The position numbers and the translations under genes are program-made. From JBGZFC01 sp964631255 (GTDB lineage Bacteria; Bacteroidota; Bacteroidia; Bacteroidales; Dysgonomonadaceae), in contig CAZVWS010000007.1 in assembly GCA_964631255.1 (NCBI GenBank), positions 1-56,621 of the forward strand: 56,621 nucleotides of DNA, in the 5' to 3' direction. The notes beneath the pieces were generated by a model that searched no databases, was not told the origin of the DNA, and saw nothing but the letters and a program-made list of their open reading frames with translations. Positions 34,574-44,693 of this stretch are shown one piece after another (the stretch's first letter is position 1; each line of letters begins with the position of its first letter).

Positions 34574-37036
34574 TTATCGCAATTGTGCGCCTAATTCTTT
34601 TTCCAGATTTAGTTGAATTTTTTGCATTACTGCATCAATTTGTTTGTCGGTAAGCGTTTTTTCGTTGTCTTGCAAGACGAAATTTACCGCGTACGATTTT
34701 TTGCCTTCGGGCAAGTTTTTGCCTTCATATACATCAAAAAGGGTGATATTTTTCAGAAGTTTTTTCTCCGATTTTTTCGCAATTTGTTCAATTTGGGCAA
34801 ATGTAATATTTTTGTCAATCAGCAAAGCTAAATCTCTGCTCACGGGCGGAAATTTTGAAATTTCGGTGTAGTTTATTGTCGTTTTTTCGGTCTCTTGCAA
34901 TAAGGCATCCCAGTTTAATTCGGCAAAAAACAGTTCTGTTTCTATATCAAATTTCCGGAGCAAATGGGCAGAGAGCGAGCCAAAACAGCCAATTTTTTGT
35001 CTACGTGTGCTCACCGACATGGCGTTGCTGAATATTTCGGATTGCAGTGGTTCTATAACAAGTTGATTTGGCGTTAACCCCATTCGTTTGAAAATATTTT
35101 CCACAAATGCTTTCAACTCAAAAACTGTGCTATCAGTCTCGGGAGTTGCCCAATTTTTTGCTTGTCGTTTGCCACTAATCCAGAGTGCCAGGTTGGTTTG
35201 CTCTGTGTAAGGAGCCAATATTTTCTCGTCGTTTTGGTTTTCCGAATTATAAAAATAACAGTTACCAAATTCGTAGAAACGAAGTGTATTTTGTTTTCGG
35301 TTGAGGTTGTAGGCAATACTTTCTAATCCGCCATAAAGCAAAGTTTGGCGCATGAAACCGAGGTCGTTGCTCAACGGGTTGAGAAGTGGTACGCTGTTTT
35401 GATGCGGAAAAATCGGGTTGTTTTCGTAATACGATTTTTTAGTGAGCGAGTTGTTCATTATCTCGCTAAATCCGTTTGCCGTAAGTTGCTCCGAAATCAA
35501 TGTCTGGTTTTTATATTTGCGGTCGGTTGGTGTTTGGTATGACAAACTCGATTGCAACGTTTCGTCAATTTTCACGCTGTTGTACCCGTAAATACGAAGT
35601 ATATCTTCTATTACATCTACATCGCGCAGCACATCTACCCGATAGGTCGGGATGCGCAGATGGAGAGTTGTTTCCGTTTCGGTTTCTATTTCAATATCAA
35701 GTGTTTTCAAAATGCTGCATACAACTTCTTTTGGAATATTTTGCCCAATAAGTTGGTTTATTTTCTCGAACGTAATTTCTACACGTGGTTTTTCTATTGT
35801 TTCGGGATAGATATCTCTGATTTCGCCTTCCACCACACCGCCGGCAATTTCTTGAATAAGCATGGCGGCACGCTGAAGCACGTAAACAGTATTGTTTGGG
35901 TCGGCGCCACGCTCAAAACGGAAAGATGAGTCGGTGCTCAAACCGTGTCTTCGGGCGGTTTTTCGTACCCAAGTTGGGTTGAAGTATGCCGATTCTAAAA
36001 ACAAATCGGTAGTCTGTTCGGTTACTCCCGATTTTAACCCTCCAAAAACGCCGGCTATACACATCCCGCTTTCCGCGTTGCAAATCATCAGGTCGTTGAC
36101 ATGTAGTTCCCGCTCTTGTTCGTCGAGCGTAATAAATTTTGTATTTTCGGGTTCGGTGCGTACAACAATCTTGTTTCCAACAATTTGGCTTGCATCGAAC
36201 GCGTGCAAAGGGTGTCCGGTTTCATGCAAAACAAAATTGGTAATATCCACGATATTGTTGATTGGCCGCAGGCCTATGAGTCGAAGTTTTTCTTGAAGCC
36301 ATTCGGGGCTTTCATGTACTTTCACTCCACGAATGGTAAGTCCCGAATATCGGGGGCAAGCCTCTCTGTTTTCAACCGTTACATCTATACCGCCTTCTTT
36401 TTTATCTATTTTGAAATTCTCCACCGATGGTTTTACGAGTTTATACGGTTTCCCGTTTTGGTGGAGATAAGCAGCCAAATCGCGCGCCACACCGTAATGC
36501 GAAGCAGCATCTACCCTATTTGGCGTGATATCTACTTCGAGTACAAAATCGCTTTTAATATGAAAATATTCGCTCGCCGGGGTTCCCACTTTCGCATCGG
36601 AAGGTAGCACCATAATGCCGTCGTGCGATTTTCCAATTCCAATTTCATCTTCGGCACAAATCATGCCAAACGATTCTTCTCCACGTATTTTGGAGCGTTT
36701 GATGGTAAACTCTTGGTCATCGGCATACAGTTTTGTCCCGATAGTAGCAACCACAACTTTTTGTTTTGCAGCTACATTGGGCGCACCGCATACAATTTTT
36801 AGGGGTTCATTGCCTTCGCCAATATTTACAGTTGTGAGCGACAAATGGTCTGAGTTTGGATGTTTTTCGCAAGTCAATACTTCACCAATAATCAGTCCTT
36901 TAAGTCCTCCTTTGATGGTTTCTACTTCGTCCACACTTCCGGTTTCCAAACCGATGGAAGTGAGTGCTTCGGCAGTTTCGTGTGGCGATAAATCGAAAGT
37001 GAGATATTCTTTCAGCCAATTGTATGAAATATTCAT
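34574..37036 (-). CDS. pheT: Phenylalanyl-tRNA synthetase beta subunit
   Basis: 820 residues, the usual length. Domain order: N-terminal region, tRNA-binding EMAP-like domain at about 40-150 (GEVLTCEKHPNSDHLSLTTV), B3/4 editing domain (ACPRYSGLTIRGV, NIVDITNFV), B5, core, and a C-terminal FDX-ACB anticodon domain (FPPVSRDLALLIDKNITF). It needs PheS for phenylalanine charging; pheS is not in the window, so the operon is split. The -7 element at 37109 fits a separate promoter. Confidence 0.97.
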   Translation of the reverse strand: MNISYNWLKEYLTFDLSPHETAEALTSIGLETGSVDEVETIKGGLKGLIIGEVLTCEKHPNSDHLSLTTVNIGEGNEPLKIVCGAPNVAAKQKVVVATIGTKLYADDQEFTIKRSKIRGEESFGMICAEDEIGIGKSHDGIMVLPSDAKVGTPASEYFHIKSDFVLEVDITPNRVDAASHYGVARDLAAYLHQNGKPYKLVKPSVENFKIDKKEGGIDVTVENREACPRYSGLTIRGVKVHESPEWLQEKLRLIGLRPINNIVDITNFVLHETGHPLHAFDASQIVGNKIVVRTEPENTKFITLDEQERELHVNDLMICNAESGMCIAGVFGGLKSGVTEQTTDLFLESAYFNPTWVRKTARRHGLSTDSSFRFERGADPNNTVYVLQRAAMLIQEIAGGVVEGEIRDIYPETIEKPRVEITFEKINQLIGQNIPKEVVCSILKTLDIEIETETETTLHLRIPTYRVDVLRDVDVIEDILRIYGYNSVKIDETLQSSLSYQTPTDRKYKNQTLISEQLTANGFSEIMNNSLTKKSYYENNPIFPHQNSVPLLNPLSNDLGFMRQTLLYGGLESIAYNLNRKQNTLRFYEFGNCYFYNSENQNDEKILAPYTEQTNLALWISGKRQAKNWATPETDSTVFELKAFVENIFKRMGLTPNQLVIEPLQSEIFSNAMSVSTRRQKIGCFGSLSAHLLRKFDIETELFFAELNWDALLQETEKTTINYTEISKFPPVSRDLALLIDKNITFAQIEQIAKKSEKKLLKNITLFDVYEGKNLPEGKKSYAVNFVLQDNEKTLTDKQIDAVMQKIQLNLEKELGAQLR

Positions 37037-37108
37037 ATTATAATTTGATGATGTAGATTGATTTTATATAAATTGTATGGTTTTACACCTTACTTTATAG
37101 AAACGGTT

Positions 37109-37116
37109 CAAAATTA
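37109..37116 (-). promoter_or_regulatory. -7 element of pheT
   Basis: Minus-strand TAATTTTG, about 73 bases before the pheT ATG. A TTTG lies 23 rather than 19 bases upstream, so this is weak. Confidence 0.4.
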
Positions 37117-37225
37117 CAAAAAAAACCGATAACCTTTGGCAAAGTAGGCAAAGTAATCTTGTACATTGTATCATATATTTACTTTTTAGGCGAATTTGAC
37201 ATCAAAATTTGGATTGCAAAGATGG

Positions 37226-37258
37226 AAAAAGCCCCCGTTCCATCGAAGAAACGAGGGC
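37226..37258 (-). terminator. Terminator of the M14 carboxypeptidase gene
   Basis: In minus-strand RNA GCCCUCGUU pairs with AACGGGGGC (one G-U wobble), then UUUUU. It lies 23 bases after the stop codon. Confidence 0.82.
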
Positions 37259-37280
37259 AAAGTGTAGTGTTTCGTTATGT

Positions 37281-39203
37281 TTAGTTTATGGCTATTTTTC
37301 TTGTTATCTGCTTGTTGTTTGCATAAGCGTTGATGATGTAAATGCCGGGAGCAAAATTTTCGGTATTTATCGTACTACGTCCGGCTTGCAACGAATTTTT
37401 ATAAATCACTTTTCCGCTTATATCGGCGATAGTGATGGATTTTATATCGAATTGCGTATCAATAACTAACGAGTTACTTTGCGTGAATGCCTGAAAGAAA
37501 TCGGTTTCCGAATTTTCGATACTGTTTGAAATGGTTACCACCATATAATCTTCTTTTACCAATTCGGCAGTTCCTACTTCGTTGGTTACTTTCAATTTTA
37601 CGTTGAATGTACCTTCGTTTTTATAGACAACGGTTGGGTTTTGCAAATTGCTTGTTTGCGGCTCGCCTCCTTCAAAAGTCCATTCCCAAGCAGTTGGGTA
37701 ACCTTTGGATAAGTCTTTAAATTCTACTTGCATGCTTCTTAACATGACGGTATCTTTGGTTTCAAAATCTATTTCGGGAACACCTTTCCATAGTTTCACA
37801 TCTAAGCGCAACGAGTCGTTTTCGTCCACTTGCACGTTATTTATTGTTTTCGTAACGTATCCGGGAGCAGAAAATTCCACGTTGTAAGTTCCGCTGCGTA
37901 CCATTCGGTGGTAGTTGCCCACCTCTTCCATGCTGTATATATGCGAATTATCTTTGTCGTACTCGGGAATAAAAATTTTTGCTTTTACTCCGATAGTGCT
38001 GTCTTGTTCGTTTCTGACAACGCCTTTAAAACCTTTATGAGCTTGCTCGATGAAGTCGATAAACGACCTGTAATTGTAATTCCAATAAGAAGGTAACTGA
38101 CTGGCGTATGGCAATTTATCGTCCGAAATTTCCAATGTAAATTCTTTGCAATTCTGGTAATAGTTCATGTAGTCTTGTCGGCTACCGGTTATTACGTACC
38201 AATCAGCTCCATTTGTCATGCCGCCCAAATAGGTCATATAGCCCGAACTGTTGTCATAAACCACGTCCAGATATTGTTGCAAAATTTTTCGCCACCAATC
38301 ATTATCGGCAGATTTTTTATTCCACGTGTCCCAAGGATAATTTAATACTTCGGCTCCACCATGAATATTGAAAGCCAAAGTGAAGTTATTATTTTTGGCA
38401 TACTCTGCAAACGCCAATGTTTCGGGTTGGTACTGCTCGCCATCGGGATTATCGCCCCATTGTGGGTCTTTAAAATTTCGGTTCAAATCCACATAATTGG
38501 CATTGTATCGGGTGGCACCGTTTACGGTGTTATTGCCGGAGGCATAAGTTCCGTCTGGGTTTGCCAAAGGATTGATAACCAAAACAGTATTATTGACAAT
38601 ATTTGTTAATCTTTCATCTTGTCCGTAGTTGGTGAGGAAATAATCGATAAGACGAAGCATCAAAATATAACCTGTGGTTTCGTCGCCATGCATGGTAGAT
38701 GTCAAGAAAACTACCGGTTCGTCTTCTTTTTGACCAACATTGTCGGAGATTCTTATAGAAAGTAGTTTTCTATTTTCTACTGATGTGCCAAACTCCTCTA
38801 ATTGGCAAATTTCGGGATAATCGCTGGCAAATTTTTCCATCATCTCCACATAGGCATTATAGGTTGGGTAGGTATCCCATGCTTTTGCCGATTTCACATC
38901 TGACGACATGGCAACATTGTCTACCTCGCCCGGGTGGGGCAACAATTGTATGCTTTTGATTCCTTTTTCTGTAAGTTTGCCAAATCCTTTGGCATTGGCG
39001 TAAGCATAAACCGTGTTGTTATCGAACTTATCTATGCTGATTATTTTTGTTAACTCTTTCAGAGAATGCCTGTCAGCTTGGAAACTAAAGTAAATTTCTC
39101 CTTTTTGGTTGAGTTGTTTTTTTGCCTCTTCAAAAGTATTTACTTGACTCATTGCCACGAATGAGAGAAATATAAAAAAGAAGCCGGTGATATTTTTTTT
39201 CAT
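37281..39203 (-). CDS. Secreted M14 zinc carboxypeptidase with PKD and T9SS domains
   Basis: 640 residues from the ATG at 39203, which starts a signal peptide (MKKNITGFFFIFLSFVAMSQ); the ATG at 39275 would add 24 residues before it. The M14 core has TMHGDETTGYILM (zinc His and Glu), LNRNFKDP, the second zinc His in FNIHGGAEVLNYPWDTW and the catalytic Glu in FTLEISDDK. A carboxypeptidase-regulatory-like segment, a PKD domain (AWEWTFEGGEPQTSNLQNPTV) and a T9SS type A C-terminal domain (APGIYIINAYANNKQITRKIAI) follow. It is predicted to be exported and anchored at the cell surface. Confidence 0.92.
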   Translation of the reverse strand: MKKNITGFFFIFLSFVAMSQVNTFEEAKKQLNQKGEIYFSFQADRHSLKELTKIISIDKFDNNTVYAYANAKGFGKLTEKGIKSIQLLPHPGEVDNVAMSSDVKSAKAWDTYPTYNAYVEMMEKFASDYPEICQLEEFGTSVENRKLLSIRISDNVGQKEDEPVVFLTSTMHGDETTGYILMLRLIDYFLTNYGQDERLTNIVNNTVLVINPLANPDGTYASGNNTVNGATRYNANYVDLNRNFKDPQWGDNPDGEQYQPETLAFAEYAKNNNFTLAFNIHGGAEVLNYPWDTWNKKSADNDWWRKILQQYLDVVYDNSSGYMTYLGGMTNGADWYVITGSRQDYMNYYQNCKEFTLEISDDKLPYASQLPSYWNYNYRSFIDFIEQAHKGFKGVVRNEQDSTIGVKAKIFIPEYDKDNSHIYSMEEVGNYHRMVRSGTYNVEFSAPGYVTKTINNVQVDENDSLRLDVKLWKGVPEIDFETKDTVMLRSMQVEFKDLSKGYPTAWEWTFEGGEPQTSNLQNPTVVYKNEGTFNVKLKVTNEVGTAELVKEDYMVVTISNSIENSETDFFQAFTQSNSLVIDTQFDIKSITIADISGKVIYKNSLQAGRSTINTENFAPGIYIINAYANNKQITRKIAIN

Positions 39204-39577
39204 TTTATAAAAATGTGGAGGTAAGACGTAATATTTTTTTGACTGTTTTTTTTCGGAAAAGATATTTATCTGCATTGCACAGATACATGCGCTGCATTCA
39301 ATTGCATTTATGTAACTGATTTATGAGATATTAAGGGAAATAAGGTTATCCACTGTGGTTGTATTTTCGTTGAAACATCTATTTTCTACTTTTCATTAAA
39401 CTTGGTCAAAGGCAAAAAATACACATTGCTCTAATGACAATTATATGTTGCAAAATTACAAAAAAAAATGAGACAGCTGTTTTTTTATCTTATTATTTTG
39501 ACAATCAGCTCAAAATTGCATTTATTTAACGGTAACAAATTATTATAACAAAAAACTTAAAATCCGGATTGACCGAT
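39204..39577. other. Gap between the M14 gene and hemH
   Basis: No gene seen. A minus-strand TAATTTTG (39451-39458) could be a distant promoter, giving a leader of about 240 bases for the M14 gene. A palindrome AATCCGGATT is at 39561-39570, just after the hemH stop. Confidence 0.4.
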
Positions 39578-40534
39578 TCACGAGATTATCTCCCAAATGG
39601 CGTCCACCCACTCGTCGTTATCATTGAGCGATGGCACGAAGACAAATTTTTCGCCTCCGGCGCGCATAAATAACTCACGAGCCTCGATATCTATATCGTA
39701 TAAAGTTTCTAAATTATCTGTCGGGAAACAAGGCGAAATCACCACAATTTTTTTCCAATCCAATTTGGGCAAATCTCCTATATCCGTGTTTAGAAACGGT
39801 TTCAACCAGTTTTTGCCACGCTGCGAGGAGTACAACAAAAGTGCGTGTTGCGAATCAATTTGCAACTTGTCGCACAGCAACCGAATAGTCTCTTTTAGTT
39901 GGAAAAGATAATCGAACTCTTTGCCTTTTTTCCAACCGGCAGTTATCTGACTTACCGGCAAACTATGGCTGGAAAATACCACTTTATTGATTCCTTCCAT
40001 GTATTTGCGTGCATTTTTCGCCAAGGCGTTGATATATGCCGGGTTGTTGTAATAGGGTTCTACAAATTTTATTCTGTACGAATGTGCATGTTGAAAAAAC
40101 AGGCGTGCAGTCTCATCTACAATACTTTGCGTAGTAGATTGGGCGTATTGCGGATATAATGGGAAAATTATAACTTCGTGTAAAAGCGGACATTTCTTCT
40201 CCAAATTTTTAAGTCCCGATTCAATATTTGGCTCTCCATATCGCAAAGCGGTTTCTACCGGAATATTTTTTTTCTTTTCCAAAGCAGCAGCCAATTTTTG
40301 CATGTTGTATAGCAGCGGAGATGCAGGTGTGGGCTCTTGTAACCAAATTTGTTTGTATTTTCCAAACGATTTACGGGATGACAATGGGGCAATATATTTT
40401 GCCAAGATGTGCGACATCCATTTGGGTTTTCCCATAACCAATGGATCTGCAAGCACCTCTCCAATAAAATGTTGCACACTTTTTCGGGTACAATCGTGGG
40501 GTGTACCCATATTTACTAATAAAATACCACGCAT
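39578..40534 (-). CDS. hemH: Ferrochelatase
   Basis: Inserts iron into protoporphyrin IX for heme. 318 residues, starting MRGILLVNMGTPHDC. The metal-binding His is in VVFSSHSLPVSQ, and ISPCFPTDNLETLYDIDIEA holds the family glutamate. Normal length for a bacterial enzyme. The stop of manA lies 18 bases upstream, so the two may share a transcript. Other heme genes are not in the window. Confidence 0.96.
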   Translation of the reverse strand: MRGILLVNMGTPHDCTRKSVQHFIGEVLADPLVMGKPKWMSHILAKYIAPLSSRKSFGKYKQIWLQEPTPASPLLYNMQKLAAALEKKKNIPVETALRYGEPNIESGLKNLEKKCPLLHEVIIFPLYPQYAQSTTQSIVDETARLFFQHAHSYRIKFVEPYYNNPAYINALAKNARKYMEGINKVVFSSHSLPVSQITAGWKKGKEFDYLFQLKETIRLLCDKLQIDSQHALLLYSSQRGKNWLKPFLNTDIGDLPKLDWKKIVVISPCFPTDNLETLYDIDIEARELFMRAGGEKFVFVPSLNDNDEWVDAIWEIIS

Positions 40535-40552
40535 CTTCTTTGTTTGGTTTTT

Positions 40553-41569
40553 CTATTGCACAAATGTTTCTAAAATCTTTAATCTGTTATCGCTCGATAT
40601 TTCTGCCCGATACGTTTCTGCCGGCAACAAAATGGTTTCTCCTTTGCCAATGGCAATGGCGTTGTTTTTGTCGTCTTTCACAACCCCGTTTCCATCAACG
40701 CAAATGTAGGCTACAAAAGAGTCGAGCGCAGAATAATCGCGCTGCATACTGCCGACAGTTTCTATCAAATTGGTGGTAAAATAGGAACATGTTACCAATT
40801 CTACCGGGTTATTTATTTGGTTGGTGTACGCTATTTTATCTACCTTGACGTCATCAAAATTCACGGCATCTATGGCTTCTTGCACATGCAACTGACGCAT
40901 ATTTCCCGATTGGTCTTTCCGGTTGTAATCGTAGATACGATATGTGATATCTGACGTTTGTTGTATTTCCGCCACTAAACAGCCGGCACCGATAGCATGC
41001 ACACGCCCGGCGGGCAGAAAAAAGACATCGCCCTCGTTCACGTCAAATCGCTTCAGTGCATCGGTGAAAGTATTGTCTTCCACCTTTTTCGGATAATCTT
41101 GCGCCGAGATAGCGGTTGCAAATCCCGAATACAAAAACGCCGTAGGCGAGGCTTGCACCACGTACCACATTTCGGTTTTACCAAACGAATTGTGTCGTTC
41201 TTTGGCGAGTTTGTCGTTGGGATGCACTTGGATAGAAAGGTTTTTTTGTGCATCGATAAACTTTATCAGTAGCGGGAAAATATCCCCAAAGGTGTCGTAC
41301 ACTTTTCCGCCAACAAGCTTATTTTTATATATTTGTATGATTTCAATCAATGTTTTTCCCGATAAAAATCCATTGGCAACAACCGATGGATTTTCGCTTA
41401 ATCCGGAAATTTCCCAACTCTCTCCAATTCCTTTTTGGGGCAATTTAAGCTGTTTGAGTTGCGAAATTTTTTCTCCTCCCCAAATCATTTCTCGCCATAT
41501 AGGTTCAAATTTGATTGGATACAAAGCGTCGGGAGCAGATGTAGAAATTTTTTTTTCTGTAATGTTCAT
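40553..41569 (-). CDS. manA: Mannose-6-phosphate isomerase, type I
   Basis: Zinc enzyme interconverting fructose 6-phosphate and mannose 6-phosphate, feeding GDP-mannose and glycan synthesis. 338 residues. IQVHPNDKLAKERHN contains the first zinc-binding residues, and PAGRVHAIGAGCLVAEIQQ the catalytic cupin strand with His and Glu. Short (338) as in Bacteroidota and Firmicutes class. It lies 40 bases after glgB. Confidence 0.93.
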   Translation of the reverse strand: MNITEKKISTSAPDALYPIKFEPIWREMIWGGEKISQLKQLKLPQKGIGESWEISGLSENPSVVANGFLSGKTLIEIIQIYKNKLVGGKVYDTFGDIFPLLIKFIDAQKNLSIQVHPNDKLAKERHNSFGKTEMWYVVQASPTAFLYSGFATAISAQDYPKKVEDNTFTDALKRFDVNEGDVFFLPAGRVHAIGAGCLVAEIQQTSDITYRIYDYNRKDQSGNMRQLHVQEAIDAVNFDDVKVDKIAYTNQINNPVELVTCSYFTTNLIETVGSMQRDYSALDSFVAYICVDGNGVVKDDKNNAIAIGKGETILLPAETYRAEISSDNRLKILETFVQ

Positions 41570-41609
41570 TTCTGAATTTTACTTTTTTATTTGAGAGGGT
41601 TCAACTTTT

Positions 41610-43625
41610 TTATTTTCCTTCTTTTTTGCGGAGCACTATCGCGCAACGAGCCGGTAAATACATCCTGAGCCAGCCTTTGTTTTCTTTGGAGTAGAGTACA
41701 TCGTAGTGCGTGAAATAGTGGACAGATTCATCTATCAGTCCAAATCCGCCAAAAAGCGGGCTATCTGTGTTCAATATCAATTCGTACTCACCCGGCGCAA
41801 CTAAAATGCCATAATCTACAAAAGATTGAGTGGGATTGAAATTGTAAACGAATAGCAAATCGTTGCGCATGTATGCAAGTATGCCGTCGTAGTCTTTTTC
41901 ACAAACTTGCAAAATGGTACTGTTTTGAAAATTGGTTTCCGATTTTATCATGCCGAGCATCGCTTTATCAAAATCGCTCAAATAGTGATATTTCAGGTTT
42001 TTATCATCAGTCAGATGCCATTGTCTTCGAGCATATTTATAAGACCAGTTATTTCCTTCGCGCGGGAAATCGATCCATTCGGGATGACCAAATTCGTTGC
42101 CCATGAAATTGAGGTAGCCGCCATTCAACGTGGAAGCAGTTATCAATCGGATGATTTTATGTAAAGCGATACCCTTGTCCACAGCGAGGGTACTTTCGGT
42201 CAGTTTTGACATATACCAATACATATCTGCATCAATCAGCCGGAAGATTATTGTTTTATCGCCCACGAGAGCCTGGTCGTGGCTTTCGGCGTAAGATATT
42301 GTTTTTTCGTCGGCGCGTCTGTTGGTCATCTCCCACCAAATAGTGGAAACTTTCCAGTATTTCTCGTCTTGCTCTTTGATGAGTTTTATCCAGAAATCGG
42401 GGATATTCATTGCCAAACGATAGTCGAATCCATATCCTCCCGATGAGATATCCAAAGCCAAACCGGGCATTCCGCTTACGTCCTCGGCAATAGTGATGGC
42501 ATGCGGATTTATCTGGTGAATGAGTTTATTGGCAAGTGTGAGGTAGCAAATGGCATCGGGGTCCTGGCGGTTGTTATAATAATCGTTGTAATCTACAAAA
42601 TGTTCTTCCAGACCGTGGCTGTAGTACAGCATAGATGTTACGCCATCAAATCGGAAACCGTCAAATTTGTATTCTTGCATCCAATATCGACAGTTTGATA
42701 GCAGGAAATGCAAGACTTCGTTTTTGCCGTAATCGAAACAGAGCGAATCCCACGCTTGGTGATATCTGCGGTTTGCATCGGAATGAAAATACAAATCGTA
42801 AGAGCCATCCATGCGCGCGATGCCTTCTCTTTCGTTTTTCACGGCATGCGAATGCACGATGTCCATGATAACGGCAATGCCCATTTCGTGCGCTGTATCA
42901 ATGAGTTGTCGAAGTTCGTCGGGTGTACCGCTTCGCGACGAAGGAGCAAAAAAGCTGGACACGTGATAGCCAAACGAACCGTAATAGGGATGTTCTTGTA
43001 TTGCCATCAGTTGGATAGCATTGTATCCGGCGGCTTTTACACGGGGCAGTATATTTTCACGAAACTCGTTGTAAGAGGCTACTTTTTCATCTTCGGTTGC
43101 CATGCCCACATGCGATTCGTAAATAAGGAGTGGTGATGTGTCGGGTACAAATTGATCTATCTTGAATTGGTATACCTCATCGGGCTCCCAAACCTGTGCC
43201 GAAAACACGTAGGTGTGCGGGTCTTGCACCACCCTTTTACACCAAGCGGGTATTCGTTCATCCACGCCACCTTGCCAATAAACCAGGAGTTTATAATGTT
43301 GCTCGTGCTCTATCCGGTTTAGCGGCACTCTCAATTCCCAAACACCATTGGCTTGCTTGCTGAAACGAAACGACTCCAAACGCTGCCAGTTGTTGAAGGT
43401 GCCCAACAAAAAAATATCGGTAGCGTGTGGTGCCCATTCGCGGCATATCCATTCATGTTCGGTTTTGTTTAAACCAAAAAAATGGTATCCGGAAGCAAAT
43501 TGGGTTAAGCTAATTTTTCCGTTTTGGGTTAATTCTTTCTCTTTTTCTAAGAAAAAATTGTGCCTTTCCGTTATTATTTTTTCGTAAGGCTTCAACCAAG
43601 GGTCGTTTTTTAAAATATCCAACAT
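41610..43625 (-). CDS. glgB: 1,4-alpha-glucan branching enzyme, GH13_8-like
   Basis: 671 residues. A CBM48 domain precedes the GH13 barrel: YESHVGMATEDEKVASYNEF, DIVHSHAVKNE, GFRFDGVTSML with the nucleophile Asp, IAEDVSGMP with the acid Glu and YAESHDQALVGDK. It adds 1,6 branches to glycogen. The run VGMATEDEKVASYNEF and NAIQLMAIQEHPYYGSFGYH resembles eukaryotic glycogen branching enzymes more than the E. coli GlgB type. A -7 element is at 43668. Synthase genes are not in the window. Confidence 0.93.
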   Translation of the reverse strand: MLDILKNDPWLKPYEKIITERHNFFLEKEKELTQNGKISLTQFASGYHFFGLNKTEHEWICREWAPHATDIFLLGTFNNWQRLESFRFSKQANGVWELRVPLNRIEHEQHYKLLVYWQGGVDERIPAWCKRVVQDPHTYVFSAQVWEPDEVYQFKIDQFVPDTSPLLIYESHVGMATEDEKVASYNEFRENILPRVKAAGYNAIQLMAIQEHPYYGSFGYHVSSFFAPSSRSGTPDELRQLIDTAHEMGIAVIMDIVHSHAVKNEREGIARMDGSYDLYFHSDANRRYHQAWDSLCFDYGKNEVLHFLLSNCRYWMQEYKFDGFRFDGVTSMLYYSHGLEEHFVDYNDYYNNRQDPDAICYLTLANKLIHQINPHAITIAEDVSGMPGLALDISSGGYGFDYRLAMNIPDFWIKLIKEQDEKYWKVSTIWWEMTNRRADEKTISYAESHDQALVGDKTIIFRLIDADMYWYMSKLTESTLAVDKGIALHKIIRLITASTLNGGYLNFMGNEFGHPEWIDFPREGNNWSYKYARRQWHLTDDKNLKYHYLSDFDKAMLGMIKSETNFQNSTILQVCEKDYDGILAYMRNDLLFVYNFNPTQSFVDYGILVAPGEYELILNTDSPLFGGFGLIDESVHYFTHYDVLYSKENKGWLRMYLPARCAIVLRKKEGK

Positions 43626-43667
43626 AGCGCGAATTCGGATTGATAGAATATTTGGTGCATATTTCTA

Positions 43668-43675
43668 CAAAGATA
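43668..43675 (-). promoter_or_regulatory. -7 element of glgB
   Basis: Minus-strand TATCTTTG, 43 bases before the ATG. No -33 TTTG at the expected spacing. Confidence 0.5.
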
Positions 43676-43872
43676 AAAAAAATAATAGATACTTGATTCG
43701 GGTTGTGGCTAAAATAGTGTTGTATTCTTAGCAAATTTAAGTTTCAAATTCTATTTTACGACGTCATTTTCATTTGAAGGTAATAAAATGTCAATTTCTC
43801 TATCTTAATGCTTGCCCCAATCAATGCAAAACGCAATAACCTGCTTTTTCTAAAAAATAAACGGGCAAAGTT

Positions 43873-43903
43873 TTTGTTGTTATTCAAAAAAGTAGTACCT
43901 TTG
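43873..43903 (+). promoter_or_regulatory. Promoter of tRNA-Pro
   Basis: TTTG (43873-43876), 19 bases, then TACCTTTG (43896-43903): a perfect phylum promoter. RNA should begin near 43910, about 22 bases before the mature tRNA. Confidence 0.9.
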
Positions 43904-43931
43904 CACCTGCATTTCAGATGAAATCGTATTT

Positions 43932-44006
43932 CGGGGTGTAGCACAGTCCGGTTAGTGTGCCTGCTTTGGGAGCAGGAGGTCCCAGGTTCGAATCCTGGTA
44001 CCCCGA
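43932..44006 (+). tRNA. tRNA-Pro (anticodon TGG)
   Basis: Cloverleaf of 75 bases. Acceptor CGGGGTG pairs with TACCCCG (last pair G-U). The anticodon arm CCTGC-TTTGGGA-GCAGG shows TGG at the loop centre. The T arm has GGTTCGAATCC. Discriminator A at 44006; CCA is not encoded, so it must be added. Confidence 0.97.
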
Positions 44007-44020
44007 CAAAAATATAAAAA

Positions 44021-44064
44021 ACGGGTATTGCATATATAATATGTCGATACTCGTTCTCTTTTTA
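44021..44064. terminator. Terminator between tRNA-Pro and folE
   Basis: ACGGGTAT pairs with ATACTCGT (G-U in plus RNA), and inner CATAT pairs with ATATG. TTCTCTTTTT follows on the plus strand, and a six-T run on the minus strand, so it can serve both tRNA-Pro and the convergent folE. Confidence 0.7.
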
Positions 44065-44102
44065 TAACTAAATAGTGTTGCCTGTTTTCAACTATTCCCG
44101 GA

Positions 44103-44693
44103 CTATTTGATTAGATTGATAAACTCTTCACGTGTTTTTTGCTGGTTAAAAATTCCGGTAAAATCGGAAGTGGTGGTTATAGAGTTCTGTTTTTCTACAC
44201 CACGCATCTGCATACACATGTGTTGCGCTTCTATCACAACCATCACACCCAACGGATTTAGCGTGTCGTGAATACAATCTTTAATTTGTGTTGTCAAACG
44301 CTCTTGCACTTGCAAGCGATGCGAGAACACATCAACCACACGAGCTATTTTGCTCAAGCCGGTAATATATCCGTTGGGAATATACGCCACGTGCGCTTTA
44401 CCAAAAAATGGCAACAAATGGTGTTCGCAAAGCGAGAAAAACCCGATGTCTTTCACAATAACCATTTGTCTGTAATCTTCTTTAAAAAGCGCCGAACGCA
44501 ATATTTCTTCCGGGTTTTGCCAATAACCTTTGGTAAGGTGTTGCATGGCTTTTGCCACACGCTCGGGTGTTTTAATCAACCCTTCGCGATTTACATCTTC
44601 TCCTAACAAGGAGATAGCCTCTTTAATTTGGCTCGATATAATCAATCTGTTTTTTTCTAATTCTTCCGATTGCATTTTTTCGTTTTTTATCAT
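44103..44693 (-). CDS. folE: GTP cyclohydrolase I
   Basis: Makes 7,8-dihydroneopterin triphosphate, the branch point to folate and queuosine. 196 residues. Zinc ligands are Cys89 and His92 (SLCEHHLLPFFG) and Cys160 (AQHMCMQMRGV); GLSKIARVVDVFSHRLQVQERL is the family signature. ATGA overlap with the SPOR gene couples them. An in-frame ATG six codons later is an alternative start. It provides substrate for QueD (20029). Confidence 0.96.
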   Translation of the reverse strand: MIKNEKMQSEELEKNRLIISSQIKEAISLLGEDVNREGLIKTPERVAKAMQHLTKGYWQNPEEILRSALFKEDYRQMVIVKDIGFFSLCEHHLLPFFGKAHVAYIPNGYITGLSKIARVVDVFSHRLQVQERLTTQIKDCIHDTLNPLGVMVVIEAQHMCMQMRGVEKQNSITTTSDFTGIFNQQKTREEFINLIK

